Shown: positions 1 to 9,690 of the stretch, piece after piece
How positions within the stretch are numbered: position 1 is the first letter of the stretch
Layout: each line of letters begins with the position of its first letter
From: Bufo bufo
Lineage: Eukaryota > Chordata > Amphibia > Anura > Bufonidae
DNA: 64,000 nt
Direction: 5' to 3'
Assembly: GCF_905171765.1 (NCBI RefSeq)
Contig: NC_053392.1
Coordinates: 503,112,556-503,176,555 of the forward strand
Position numbers and translations under genes: made by a program
Notes under the pieces: generated by a model
Told to the model about the DNA's origin: nothing
Databases searched by the model: none
What the model saw: the letters and a program-made list of their open reading frames with translations, nothing else

Positions 1-1680
1 TTTTTATTTTTTGTCACAAGTTAGTGGAAAATGCAGATTTTTTTTATTTTTTTCATACAAAGTCTCATATTCCACTAACTTGTGACAAAAAATAAAAACT
101 TCCATGAACTCACTATGCCCATCAGCGAATACCTTGGGGTCTCTTCTTTCCAAAATGGGGTCACTTGTGGGGTAGTTATACTGCCCTGGCATTCTAGGGG
201 CCCAAATGTGTGGTAAGGAGTTTGAAATCAAATTCTGTAAAAAATGACCTGTGAAATCCGAAAGGTGCTCTTTGGAATATGGGCCCCTTTGCCCACCTAG
301 GCTGCAAAAAAGTGTTACACATCTGGTATCTCCGTACTCAGGAGAAGGTGGGGAATGTGTTTTGGGGTGTCATTTTACATATACCCCTGCTGGGTGAGAG
401 AAATATCTTGGCAAAAGACAACTTTTCCCATTTTTTTATACAAAGTTGGCATTTGACCAAGATATTTATTTCACCCAGCATGGGTATATGTAAAAAGACA
501 CCCCAAAACACATTCTTCAACTTCTCCTGAATACAGAGATACCAGATGTGTGACACTTTTTTGCAGCCTAGGTGGGCAAAGGGGCCCATATTCCAAAGAG
601 CACCTTTCGGATTTCACAGGTTATTTTTTACAGAATTTGATTTCAAACTCCTTACCACACATTTGGGCCCCTAGAATGCCAGGGCAGTATAACTACCCCA
701 CAAGTGACCCCATTTTGGAAAGAAGAGACCCCAAGGTATTCGCTGATGGGCATAGTGAGTTCATGGAAGTTTTTATTTTTTGTCACAAGTTAGTGGAATA
801 TGAGACTTTGTATGAAAAAAAAAAAAAATCATCATTTTCCACTAACTTGTGACAAAAAATAAAAAATTCTAGGAACTTGCCATGCCCCTCACGGAATACC
901 TTGGGGTGTCTTCTTTCCAAAATGGGGTGACTTGTGGGGTAGTTATACTGCCCTGGCATTCTAGGGGCCCAAATGTGTGGTAAGGAGTTTGAAATCAAAT
1001 TCTGTAAAAAATGACCTGTGAAATCCGAAAGGTGCTCTTTGGAATATGGGCCCCTTTGCCCACCTAGGCTGCAAAAAAGTGTCACACATCTGGTATTGCC
1101 GTACTCAGGAGAAGGTGGGGAATGTGTTTTGGGGTGTCATTTTACATATACCCATGCTGGGTGAGAGAAATATCTTTGCAAAAGACAACTTTTCCCATTT
1201 TTTTATACAAAGTTGGCATTTGACCAAGATATTTATCTCACCCAGCATGGGTATATGTAAAAAGACACCCCAAAACACATTCCTCAACTTCTCCTGAATA
1301 CAGAGATACCAGATGTGTGACACTTTTTTGCAGCCTAGGTGGGCAAAGGGGCCCATATTCCAAAGAGCACCTTTCGGATTTCACAGGTCATTTTTTACAG
1401 AATTTGATTTCAAACTCCTTACCACACATTTGGGCCCCTAGAATGCCAGGGCAGTATAACTACCCCACAAGTGACCCCATTTTGGAAAGAAGAGACCCCA
1501 AGGTATTTCGTGATGGGCATAGTGAGTTCATAGAAGTTTTTATTTTTTGTCACAAGTTAGTGGAATATGAGACTTTGTAAGAAAAAAAAAAAATCATCAT
1601 TTTCCGCTAACTTGTGACAAAAAATAAAAAGTTCTATGAACTCACTATGCCCATCAGCAAATACCTTAGGGTGTGTACTT
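1..1680. repeat. Chain of alternately inverted ~384-bp units
   Basis: The same sequence recurs with a ~767-bp period, and each period is itself an inverted repeat. Palindrome centres lie near 50, 434, 818, 1201 and 1584, that is every ~384 bp. The 15-bp motif at 13-27 recurs at 782-796 and 1549-1563, and its reverse complement lies at 72-86, 839-853 and 1604-1618 (one change). Units therefore run head-to-head and tail-to-tail. Poly-A/T runs occupy the turn-round points at 818 and 1584. The array extends beyond the left window edge. Confidence 0.9.
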
Positions 1681-2152
1681 TCCGAAATGGGGTCATTTGT
1701 GGGGTGTTTGTACTGTCTGGCCATTGTAGAACCTCAGGAAACATGACAGGTGCTCAGAAAGTCAGAGCTGCTTCAAAAAGCGGAAATTCACATTTTTGTA
1801 CCATAGTTTGTAAACGCTATAACTTTTACCCAAACCATTTTTTTTTTTTACCCAAACATTTTTTTTTTATCAAAGACATGTAGAACTATAAATTTAGAGC
1901 AAACTGAAAGTGAAAAATGTCATTTTTTTGCAAAAAAATCGGTAAATTTCGATTAATAACAAAAAAAGTAAAAATGTCAGCAGCAATGAAATACCACCAA
2001 ATGAAAGCTATATTAGTGAGAAGAAAAGGAGGTAAAATTCATTTGGGTGGTAAGTTGCATGACCGAGCAATAAACGGTGAAAGTAGTGTAGGTCAGAAGT
2101 GTAAAAAGTGGCCTGGTCTTTCAGGGTGTTTAAGCACTGGGGGCTGAAGTGG
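1..2152. mobile_element. TTAA-bounded DNA transposon, right part (left end outside window)
   Basis: The body is repetitive and the right edge stops abruptly at a TTAA (2153-2156), where Penelope-like coding sequence starts. The last bases before it (CTGAAGTGG) resemble the terminus of a very common frog repeat that I recognise from memory only. TTAA target duplication is typical of piggyBac and Kolobok superfamilies; with the left end missing I cannot tell which. No transposase motif is visible, so this is a non-autonomous or internally replaced copy. The apparent open frames between 4 and 1580 are the same few peptides repeated on both strands and are by-products of the repeat. Interval 1681-2152 is AT-rich single-copy tail with poly-T tracts near 1850 and 1865. 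Confidence 0.6.
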
Positions 2153-2156
2153 TTAA

Positions 2157-2712
2157 TATATGTCAGTGTCTCTAACAAATGGTTGCAATATTTTGTCTAT
2201 ATATTGGGATAAATTAGATGTGATTGAGCCTATTTCCTATATTATAGGATCTTTGTGAATTTTAGGGATGCAATAGAATACAAGTAGTCTTTGTTGTTTT
2301 CCTATTATATAATTGTATTGTTGTTTTTGTAAAATACCTTGTTCAAATCCTTGATTACATAACTGAATTAATTGTTCTCGATACTGTTTCCTGGGATCGC
2401 TTAGTAATTTCTTATATGTGGAATTATCTAGCAGTTGTTTCCTACATTCTGTATCATGTTTGTAAGAATCCAGGATAACTACATTCACCAAACAGACCAA
2501 AATATTTTGTTCTCTTTGTAACTGTTTTATCGCCTTTGTTTCCTGTTGTGATAAATAATTTTAACCATATTTTTGCATTTTACGTAATTCGGACTCAACT
2601 GACTATGTCTTGTCCTAATTGGTGTTTGGGATATATTTTTGATTTTGTACATGTAGTGGGGGACCGCGCAAGATTCAAAACCAATAAAGTTGTTGGACAA
2701 TCGAGCCTTCAA
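2157..2712 (-). pseudogene. PLE reverse transcriptase, N-terminal fragment
   Basis: Two minus-strand open stretches (2527-2712 and 2237-2500) lie in line. The second carries YCIPKIHKDP, the signature that opens the RT domain of Penelope-like retroelements. Reading past the stop near 2240 with one frame change gives SQYIDKILQPF, the next conserved PLE block, up to the TTAA junction. The palm motifs, catalytic aspartates and GIY-YIG endonuclease are absent because the copy ends at 2156. Frame breaks show it is dead. The protein would have copied its RNA at nicked chromosomal DNA. Start chosen only as the first open codon; the real N terminus is unknown. Confidence 0.75.
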
Positions 2713-3053
2713 CCTTTATACAGCAAGCACACACCAGTTAATTTTGTGCGCCACTTCTTATTTAAACATCCTGTGAGACATCAAGAGAGACGCATACATA
2801 GTGAAGCACTGTAGCAACCAGTTGTACCTGCTTTCTGATGTTATACTCACAAGCGTGAAGATAATATAGGCGTCTCAAAGGTAAGCCGATCAGTAGTTCC
2901 TCTGAGAGTTTTCTTTCATCACACTCCCTGCAAACCATTCAATATTGCTCCCATAGTGAAGATCCGTGGTTAAAATTCATAAAAATGATTTATTATACTC
3001 ACATTTAACAGAATAAAAAGCGCAATTATAAAATAGACATTAGTTCATGCTCC

Positions 3054-3095
3054 TGCCCGACCCGGGTTTCGCTCCAAATGGCTTCATCAGGGGCA
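3054..3095 (-). ncRNA. Hammerhead-ribozyme-like motif of PLE (a)
   Basis: On the minus strand: UGCCC, CUGAUGA, a short imperfect stem II, GAAAC, CCGG, GUC, GGGCA. Stem I (UGCCC/GGGCA) pairs perfectly over 5 bp, and GAAAC-CCGG-GUC gives the one-base-pair stem III with a four-base loop known from PLE hammerheads. Penelope-like elements are known to carry such ribozymes in their terminal repeats. Stem II is weak here, so activity is uncertain. Confidence 0.6.
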
Positions 3096-3914
3096 ATGCA
3101 AGCCGGCTGTCGGGCATAAGCGCTGTCAGTCACAGTGAAGGGGCAGGGAAGGGGGCGCAGTTACCTTGACTTGAAGCAAGGAGGCCGCTGCCCGCTTGAC
3201 TTCAAGAGTGACTCGAAAATAGCGCGGACGGAGGATAAAAGAACGTTTTTTCCTGCTTTTACCGCATCTGACTGCAGCAAGAAAATCGTCATTAGAAACA
3301 CACTGCCGGCTACTTGAAGGTACTGCTGGCGGTTTGGGGTGTTTTTTGCTGCTGACAGGTTCCCTTTAAGGCTACTTTCACACTAGCGTTTTTGCTGGAT
3401 CCGGCAGGGTTCAGCAAAAACGCTTCAGTTACTGATAACACAACCATCTGCATCCGTTATAAATGGATCTGGTTGTATTATCTTTAACATACCCAAGACG
3501 GATCCATTATGAACTCCATTGAAAGTCAACCGTTCTCTATTGTGTCAGATTGTGTCAGAGAAAACACCAAAAATTTGCTCTGCATCCCAGGACGGTAAGC
3601 AAACCGCTGTACAGTCGTGGCCAAACGTTTTGAGAATGACACAAATATTATAACAATGATAGAGACAGGGGCGGCACAGTTACATGGGCAATCCACATTA
3701 AATAGCGTAGCACAGCGTAACACTCGTAGTAGGCTGCTCAGGATCTACACACTAGCGGTGGTGCACAGCTACAAACAGTAAGGAGATAGTCACAATCGCA
3801 ATGGAGGAGAAGGAATACGTAGCGGCACTCACCAGTGTGTTGTTGCAAACAGGTTACTTTATTCCAAATAGAATGTAGCAGTGGGCAGACAATTCTTAAA
3901 CACGCATGTTGTGA

Positions 3915-3958
3915 AGAGCGACGGCCGTTTCGCGCTAGCAAGCGCTTCCTCAGGCTCT
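3915..3958 (-). ncRNA. Hammerhead ribozyme motif of PLE (b)
   Basis: On the minus strand the full core is present: AGAGC, CUGAGGA, stem II GCGC-UUGCUA-GCGC, GAAAC, GGCC, GUC, GCUCU. Stem I (AGAGC/GCUCU) and stem II are both perfectly paired, and GUC is the classical cleavage triplet. The minimal stem III (C-G closed by four bases) is the known PLE hammerhead form. It lies in the 3' non-coding tail of the PLE. Confidence 0.85.
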
Positions 3959-5000
3959 GCGTCGGCGCATGTATTGCGCGTCACCCTTTTAAATAGCGGC
4001 ACTGGCGGTTGTCAGGACAATCGACAACACAGCTGTGCCTTCATTAAAGGTTAGTAAAAACAGAACTACATGCAGCAGAAGGACAAATACAACAAATCAC
4101 ACACAGCGCAGTAATGCAATACATGTCACGATTATTCACATATTATGTGGCTACAAAAAGGAACTTAAATCGTTCCTATCATTTAAACCAAGCTCACCCA
4201 GACCCTGGGTCCGCAGAATCCATCTTGCTTCCCTCTGCAGGAGGAGACGGTGTCTATCTCCCCCCTGCAGAGGGGTGGGCACAGTTTCCAGACCCGTAAA
4301 GGAAATGCAGTCAGTGTTACCTCCATGAGCACTTCTAATGTGTTCTATAAACCTCGGGCAACCTTTGCCTGTTTTTACAGAATTAAAGTGTTCCCTCACT
4401 CTCTCAAACATACACCTAATTGTTTTCCCAACATAGAATCGCCCGCAACTGCAGAGTAGTAAATATACTACGTATGTACTCCTGCAGTTGATAAAACTGT
4501 TGATTCTATGTTGGGTGCCACCAAACTCAATATATTTCTTTTGGGAGTTGTGCGAACATAGAGAACAGGTGCCACAACGGAGATTGCCCTTTGGAATATT
4601 ATTCCTGAGCCAATTACTACCTTTAACATTCTGAAACCTGCTTCTCACAAGTCTATCCATGATTGTGTGGCTTCTTCTAAAGGATATAAGTGTCTTCTGT
4701 TCTGTAAGTTCACTCAATGTTGCATCTCTCCTCAAAATGTCCCAATTTTTATGTATCACTGAGCGGAGAAGCTCTGCCATAGGGCTATACTTGAAAGAGA
4801 ATGCAAACCTTGAATCCCCTCTGATATCACCGATCAGTTTTTTCCTTCTTTTACTGACACTGCCTCTTAGTAAATCTTCCTGGGAGAAAGACTCCTCCAC
4901 CCTCTTCATATCTTTATTAAGCAGATCCTCTGGGTACCCTCTATCTAATAGTCGCTGTTTCAAATCTGATGCTTGTTTATGGTATCCACTGTCCCTACTA

Positions 5001-5210
5001 CAAACCGGATTCCAAAAAAGTTGGGACACTAAACAAATTGTGAATAAAAACTGAATGCAATGATGTGGAGATGGCAAATGTCAATATTTTATTTGTAATA
5101 GAACGTAGATGACAGATCAAACGTTTAATCTGAGTAAATGTATCATTTTAAAGGAAAAATACATTGATTCAAAATTTCACGGTGTCAACAAATCCCCAAA
5201 AAGTTGGGAC
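5001..5210. repeat. Left IR/DR terminal repeat of Tc1
   Basis: The 16-bp core CCAAAAAAGTTGGGAC occurs at the outer end (5012-5027), and a near-identical copy recurs at 5194-5210. Two transposase-site-like repeats per end is the IR/DR plan known from Sleeping Beauty-type Tc1 elements. Confidence 0.8.
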
Positions 5211-5351
5211 AAGTAGCAATAAGAGGCTGGAAAAAGTAAATTTGAGCATAACGAAGAGCTGGAAGACCAATTAACACTAATTAGGTCAATTGGCAACATG
5301 ATTGGGTATAAAAAGAGCTTCTCAGAGTGGCAGTGTCTCTCAGAAGCCAAG

Positions 5352-6374
5352 ATGGGTAGAGGATCACCAATTCCCACAATGTTGCGCAGAAAGATAGTGG
5401 AGCAATATCAGAAAGGTGTTACCCAGCGAAAAATTGCAAAGACTTTGCATCTATCATCATCAACTGTGCATAACATCATCCAAAGATTCAGAGAATCTGG
5501 AACAATCTCTGTGCGTAAGGGTCAAGGCCATAAAACCATACTGGATGCCCGTGATCTCCGGGCCCTTAAACGACACTGCACCACAAACAGGAATGCTACT
5601 GTAAAGGAAATCACAGAATGGGCTCAGGAATACTTCCAGAAACCATTGTCAGTGAACACAATCCACGGTGCCATCCGCCGTTGCCAGATGAAACTCTACA
5701 GTGCAAAGAAGAAGCCATTTCTAAGCAAGATCCACAAGCTCAGGCGTTTTCACTGGGCCAGGGATCATTTAAAATGGAGTGTGGCAAAATGGAAGACTGT
5801 TCTGTGGTCAGACGAGTCACGATTCGAATTTTTTTTTGGAAATCTGGGACGCCATATCATCCGGACCAAAGAGGACAAGGACAACCCAAGTTGTTATCAA
5901 CGCTCAGTTCAGAAGCCTGCATCTCTGATGGTATGGGGTTGCATGAGTGCGTGTGGCATGGGCAGCTTGCATGTCTGGAAAGGCACCATCAATGAAGAAA
6001 AATATATTCAGGTTCTAGAACAACATATGCTCCCATCCAGACGTCATCTCTTTCAGGGAAGACCCTGCATTTTTCAACAAGATAATGCCAGACCAAATTC
6101 TGCATCAATCACAACATCATGGCTGCGTAGAAGAAGGATCCGGGTACTGAAATGGCCAGTCTGCAGTCCAGATCTTTCACCTATAGAGAACATTTGGTGC
6201 ATCATAAAGAGGAAGGTGCAACAAAGAAGGCCCAAGACGATTGAACAGTTAGAGGCCTGTATTAGACAAGAATGGGAGAGCATTCCTATTTCTAAACTTG
6301 AGAAACTGGTCTCCTCGGTCCCCAGACGTCTGTTGAGTGTTGTAAGAAGAAGGGGAGATGCCACACAGTGGTGA
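5352..6374 (+). CDS. Tc1-type DD34E transposase, intact
   Basis: Cut-and-paste transposase, 340 residues from the chosen ATG at 5352 (MGRGSPIP), the usual Tc1 length. The frame stays open to an ATG at 5298, but family members start at the MG. Residues 1-120 hold two helix-turn-helix motifs with a GQGHKT linker in the place of the GRPR hook. The catalytic domain has WSDESRFEFFF (first D), FQQDNARP (second D) and SPDLSPIENIW (E). I count 34 residues between the second D and the E. A glycine-rich MVWGCMSACGMGSLHVW lies between. There is no stop, frameshift or lost acidic residue. It acts in the nucleus on the terminal repeats of its element. Expression needs a host promoter; none is evident. Confidence 0.95.
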   Translation: MGRGSPIPTMLRRKIVEQYQKGVTQRKIAKTLHLSSSTVHNIIQRFRESGTISVRKGQGHKTILDARDLRALKRHCTTNRNATVKEITEWAQEYFQKPLSVNTIHGAIRRCQMKLYSAKKKPFLSKIHKLRRFHWARDHLKWSVAKWKTVLWSDESRFEFFFGNLGRHIIRTKEDKDNPSCYQRSVQKPASLMVWGCMSACGMGSLHVWKGTINEEKYIQVLEQHMLPSRRHLFQGRPCIFQQDNARPNSASITTSWLRRRRIRVLKWPVCSPDLSPIENIWCIIKRKVQQRRPKTIEQLEACIRQEWESIPISKLEKLVSSVPRRLLSVVRRRGDATQW

Positions 6375-6384
6375 AAATGGCCTT

Positions 6385-6606
6385 GTCCCAACTTTTTGGG
6401 GATTTGTTGACACCATGAAATTCTGATTCAACATATTTTTCCCTTAAAATGGTACATTTTCTCAGTTTACTCACAACTCACAACTTTTGTTACGTGATTT
6501 ATGTTCTATTCTGAATAAAATATTAGAAGTTGGCACCTCCACATCATTGCATTCAGTTTTTATTCACGATTTGTATAGTGTCCCAACTTTTTTGGAATCC
6601 GGTTTG
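6385..6606. repeat. Right IR/DR terminal repeat of Tc1
   Basis: Mirror of the left end: core repeats at 6385-6401 (inner) and 6580-6595 (outer). The inner ~50 bp (6385-6435) is the reverse complement of 5160-5210 with few changes. Confidence 0.8.
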
Positions 6607-7456
6607 TATTTATACGCCTGAGTCTGATGAACTGGCCATATGGTACGGCCTTTTTTACATTCCATGGATGGAAGCTGCCATAGTGGAGCAAGGAGTTGGT
6701 CGCCGTGGGCTTACAAAAGCCCTCCGTGACCAACTCATCGCCCTCAACCACGACAGACACGTCCAGGAATTCTAATCGCATGCCACTAAAATTGAGGGTA
6801 AAAGTCATTCCCATGTAATTTGTATTGAGGTATTTAACAAAATCGTTGCATTGGATTTCAGTACCCTCCCACACTATGAATACGTCATCTACAAAGCGTA
6901 GATACGCTTTTAACTTAGGTAAAAATGGATTCATAGTGGAGCAAATATACCTGTCCTCCAATCTGGCAAGGTATAGGTTTACGAACGTACAGGATACGGG
7001 GGTCCCCATAGCCGTACCCAGTCTTTGCCTGTACCAATCACCTCCAAACTGAAACACGTTATTGGTTAAAATAAACTCAAGAGTCTCACCAATGAATTCA
7101 CAAAAAATCTGGCTTTTTCCAAGGTTGGTTACGATGTCAAGAACCGCCTCCACACCCGCACCATGTGGGATGCGGGTGTAGAGGCTTTCCACATTGAGGG
7201 ATACCAGTTGGTACCCTTCCTGCCAATGCAGTTCCTTTAGGGCCAGTAAGAAGTCATTGATGTCTCTGAGGTAAGCAGGAGCACTTACCAAGGCCGGCCT
7301 CAACAGCCAATCAACATATTTAGATAAAGGTTCCGTCACTGAGCCAATCCCCGCGACAATAGGACGTCCAGGGGGTTGGCTCAGTGACTTATGGACCTTG
7401 GGGAGAAAATACCAGGACGGGTTTGTTGGAGATGAGGGGACAAGCTTGTCCAACAT

Positions 7457-8024
7457 ATTTTTGTATGTTCGAGAGAGTGAGGAAACACTTTAATTCTGTA
7501 AAAACAGGCAAAGGTTGCCCGAGGTTTATAGAACACATTAGAAGTGCTCATGGAGGTAACACTGACTGCATTTCCTTTACGGGTCTGGAAACTGTGCCCA
7601 CCCCTCTGCAGGGGGGAGATAGACACAGTCTCCTCCTGCAGAGGGAAGCAAGATGGATTCTTCGGACCCAGGCTCTGGGTGAGCTTGGTTTAAATGATAA
7701 GAATGATTTAAGTTCCTTTTTGTAGCCACATAATATGTGAATAATCGTGACATGTATTGCATTACTGCGCTGTGTGTGATTTGTTGTATTTGTCCTTCTG
7801 CTGCATGTAGTTCTGTTTTTACTAACCTTTAATGAAGGCACAGCTGTGTTGGTTGTCCTGACAACCGCCAGTGCCGCTATTTAAAAGGGTGACGCCGTCG
7901 CTCTTCACAACATGCGTGTTTAAGAATTGTCTGCCCACTGCTACATTCTATTTGGAATAAAGTAGCCTGTTTGTAACAACACACTGGTGAGTGCCGCTAC
8001 GTATTCCTTCTCCTCCATTGCGAT
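7457..8024 (+). mobile_element. Inverted PLE 3' segment (endonuclease end plus tail)
   Basis: Plus-strand copy of the region 3794-4412. Codons 7462-7725 give MFERVRKHFNSVKTGKG and the rest of the GIY-YIG C-terminal region, ending in the same SSFL stop as the main copy. The tail 7726-8024 matches the main tail except for a ~52-bp gap near 7893 that removes the hammerhead core. The junction with the minus-strand RT is at about 7456-7462. Such inverted joins are known for PLEs and resemble twin priming. Confidence 0.88.
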
Positions 8025-8180
8025 TGACACAAATATTAGTTTTCACAAAGTTTGCTGATAAACTGCTTTTAGATCTTTGTTTCAGTTGTTTCTGTGATGT
8101 AGTGAAATACAGTATAATTACATGCACTTCATACGTTTCAAAGGCTTTTATCGACAATTACATGACATTTATGCAAAGAG

Positions 8181-9226
8181 TCAGCATTTGCAGTGTTGGC
8201 CCTTCTTTTTCAGGACCTCTGCAATTCGACTGGGCATGCTCTCAATCAACTTCTGGGCCAATTCCTGACTGATAGCAACGCATTCTTTCATAATCACTTC
8301 TTGGAGTTTGTCAGAATTAGTGGGTTTTTGTTTGTCCACCCGCCTCTTGAGGATTGACCACAAGTTCTCAATGGGATTAAGATCTGGGGAGTTTCCAGGC
8401 CATGGACCCAAAATGTCAACGTTTTGGTCCCCGAGCCACTTAGTTATCACTTTTGCCTTATGGCACGGTGCTCCATCGTGCTGGAAAATGCATTGTTCTT
8501 CACCAAACTGTTGTTGGATTGTCAGAAGAAGTTGCTGTTGGAGGGTGTTTTGGTACCATTCTTTATTCATGGCTGTGTTTTTGGGCAAAATTGTGAGTGA
8601 GCCCACTCCTTTGGATAAGAAGCAACCCCACACATGAATGGTTTCAGGATGCTTTACTGTTGGCATGACACAGGACTGATAGTAGCGCTCACCTTTTCTT
8701 CTCCGGACAAGCCTTTTTCCAGATGCCCCAAACAATCGGAAAGAGGCTTCATCGGAGAATATGACTTTGCCCCAGTCCTCAGCAGTCAATTCACCATACT
8801 TTCTGCAGAAATCAATCTGTCCCTGATGTTTTTTTTGGAGAGAAGTGGCTTCTTTGCTGCCCTTCTTGACACCAGGCCATTTTCCAAAAGTCTCACTGTG
8901 CGTGTAGATGCGCTCACACCTGCCTGCTGCCATTCCTGAGCAAGCTCTGCACTGGTGGCACTCCGATCCCGCAGCTGAATCCTCTTTAGGAGACGATCCT
9001 GACGCTTCCTGGACTTTCTTGGACGCCCTGAAGCCTTCTTAACAAGAATTGAATCTCTTCCCTTGAAGTTCTTGATGATCCTATAAATTGTTGTTTGAGG
9101 TGCAATCTTAGTAGCCACAATATCCTTGCCTCTGAAGCCATTTTTATGCAATGCAATGATGGCTGCACGCGTTTCTTTGCAGGTCACCATGGTTAACAAT
9201 AGAAGAACAATGATTTCAAGCATCAC
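8181..9226 (-). pseudogene. Tc1-type transposase with one frameshift
   Basis: Would cut and paste its element by binding the terminal repeats and cleaving at TA. The N-terminal part (8813-9226, minus) has the paired helix-turn-helix region, including an SGRPRKSRKR linker. The C-terminal part (8181-about 8810) has the catalytic triad: FSDEASF, FQHDGAPCH and [12 protein letters not shown] count 35 residues between the second D and the E, so DD35E. The two parts are in different frames, consistent with a single-base loss near 8810. All three acidic residues are otherwise kept, so the copy died recently or is a young fossil. The first ATG near 9190 (MVTCKE) is the likelier start. Confidence 0.9.
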
Positions 9227-9690
9227 CCTCCTTTTAACATGTCAAGTCTGCCATTTTAACCCAATCAGCCTGACATAATGATCTCCAGCCTTGTGCTTGT
9301 CAACATTCTCACCTGAGTTAACAAGACAATTACTGAAATGATCTCAGCAGGTCCTTTTCCTTTAATGACAGCAATGAAATGCAGTGGAAAGGTTTTTTTG
9401 GGATTAAGTTAATTTTCATGGCAAAGAAGGACTATGCAATTCATCTGATCACTCTTCATAACATTCTGGAGTATATGAAAATTGCTATTATAAAAACTTA
9501 AGCATCAACTTTTCCAATTTCGAATATTTAACTAATTCTCAAAACTTTTGGCCACAACTGTAGTTTGCACTCCGGTATGAGAACGGAATGGAATGCATTT
9601 TGGAGCATTCCGTTCTGTTCAGTTACGTTTTCAATACTATGACAGATCTCAATACCGGAAAATATTAACGCTAGTGTGAAAGTAGCCTAA

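Larger units (their letters stand above)
2157..3125 (-). mobile_element. Penelope-like element (PLE), 5' fragment
   Basis: Minus-strand remnant made of a 5' non-coding part with a hammerhead-like motif (3054-3095), then the N-terminal part of a Penelope-type reverse transcriptase (2713 downward). It is cut off at 2156 by the TTAA transposon, which therefore inserted later. The leader shares the GCCCGACCCGGG block and flanking sequence with the PLE end near 11000, so both belong to related families. Sequence 3126-3369 beyond it is not assigned. Confidence 0.7.
5001..6606 (+). mobile_element. Intact Tc1/mariner element, DD34E
   Basis: A 1606-bp unit flanked by TA (4999-5000 and 6607-6608) that splits the PLE reading frame exactly. 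The outer 31 bp of both ends (from CAAACCGGATTCC inward) match perfectly, and similarity continues for about 90 bp. A second pair of repeats sits further in. One uninterrupted transposase gene fills the middle. It is the youngest insertion in the nest. Confidence 0.95.
4151..7456 (-). pseudogene. PLE reverse transcriptase-GIY-YIG endonuclease, split by Tc1
   Basis: The RT part (7456-6609) starts mid-domain at FLPKVHK and has RPIVAG, SLNVESLYT, GTAMGTPVS and the catalytic LRFVDDVF. The endonuclease part (4998-4151) has a cysteine-rich CGTCSLC stretch and the GIY-YIG block VVYLLLCSCGRFYVGKT, followed by the R/E-rich helix and a conserved C-terminal tail ending at 4151. Removing the Tc1 and one TA leaves the two halves in one frame with no other stop, so coding was intact when the Tc1 landed, apart from the missing N terminus. 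The protein would nick the target and prime cDNA synthesis there. Frame continuity argues that the PLE is not ancient. Confidence 0.92.
3651..8024 (-). mobile_element. Penelope-like element with inverted 3' copy, split by an intact Tc1
   Basis: The insert is bounded by a 14-bp direct repeat, TGACACAAATATTA, at 3637-3650 and 8025-8038, which restores the Tc1 host sequence when one copy is removed. PLEs make target duplications of about this size. Minus-strand order is RT (7456 down to 6609), Tc1 insertion (5001-6606), GIY-YIG endonuclease (4998 down to 4151), then a 3' non-coding tail with a hammerhead motif. Upstream of the RT the element switches orientation: 7462-8024 is a plus-strand copy of the endonuclease end and tail, matching 3794-4412. 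The whole thus has ~0.6-kb inverted ends and lacks the RT N terminus. Confidence 0.9.
3612..9560 (-). mobile_element. Tc1/mariner element, DD35E spacing, split by a PLE
   Basis: Terminal inverted repeats CAGTCGTGGCCAAACGTTTT (left) and CAGTTGTGGCCAAAAGTTTT (right, reverse complement) are flanked by TA at 3610-3611 and 9561-9562. The element sits inside the MITE and is itself interrupted from 3651 to 8024 by a PLE. Its own sequence is therefore 3612-3650 plus 8025-9560, about 1.57 kb, a normal Tc1 length. Its transposase lies on the minus strand. Confidence 0.9.
3370..9687. mobile_element. Harbinger-like MITE (host of the nest), split into 3370-3611 and 9561-9687
   Basis: Outer ends form a terminal inverted repeat (GGCTACTTTCACACTAGCG on the left, its reverse complement on the right at 9669-9687). 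They are flanked by TAA at 3367-3369 and 9688-9690. A three-base TWA target duplication is typical of PIF/Harbinger elements. Only about 370 bp is the MITE itself; the rest is inserted Tc1 and PLE. No coding capacity. A related copy lies at 39768-40234. Confidence 0.7.

Noticed and set aside
4659..5054. Plus-strand open frame of 131 codons
   Set aside because: Antisense to the PLE endonuclease linker and crosses the Tc1 junction.
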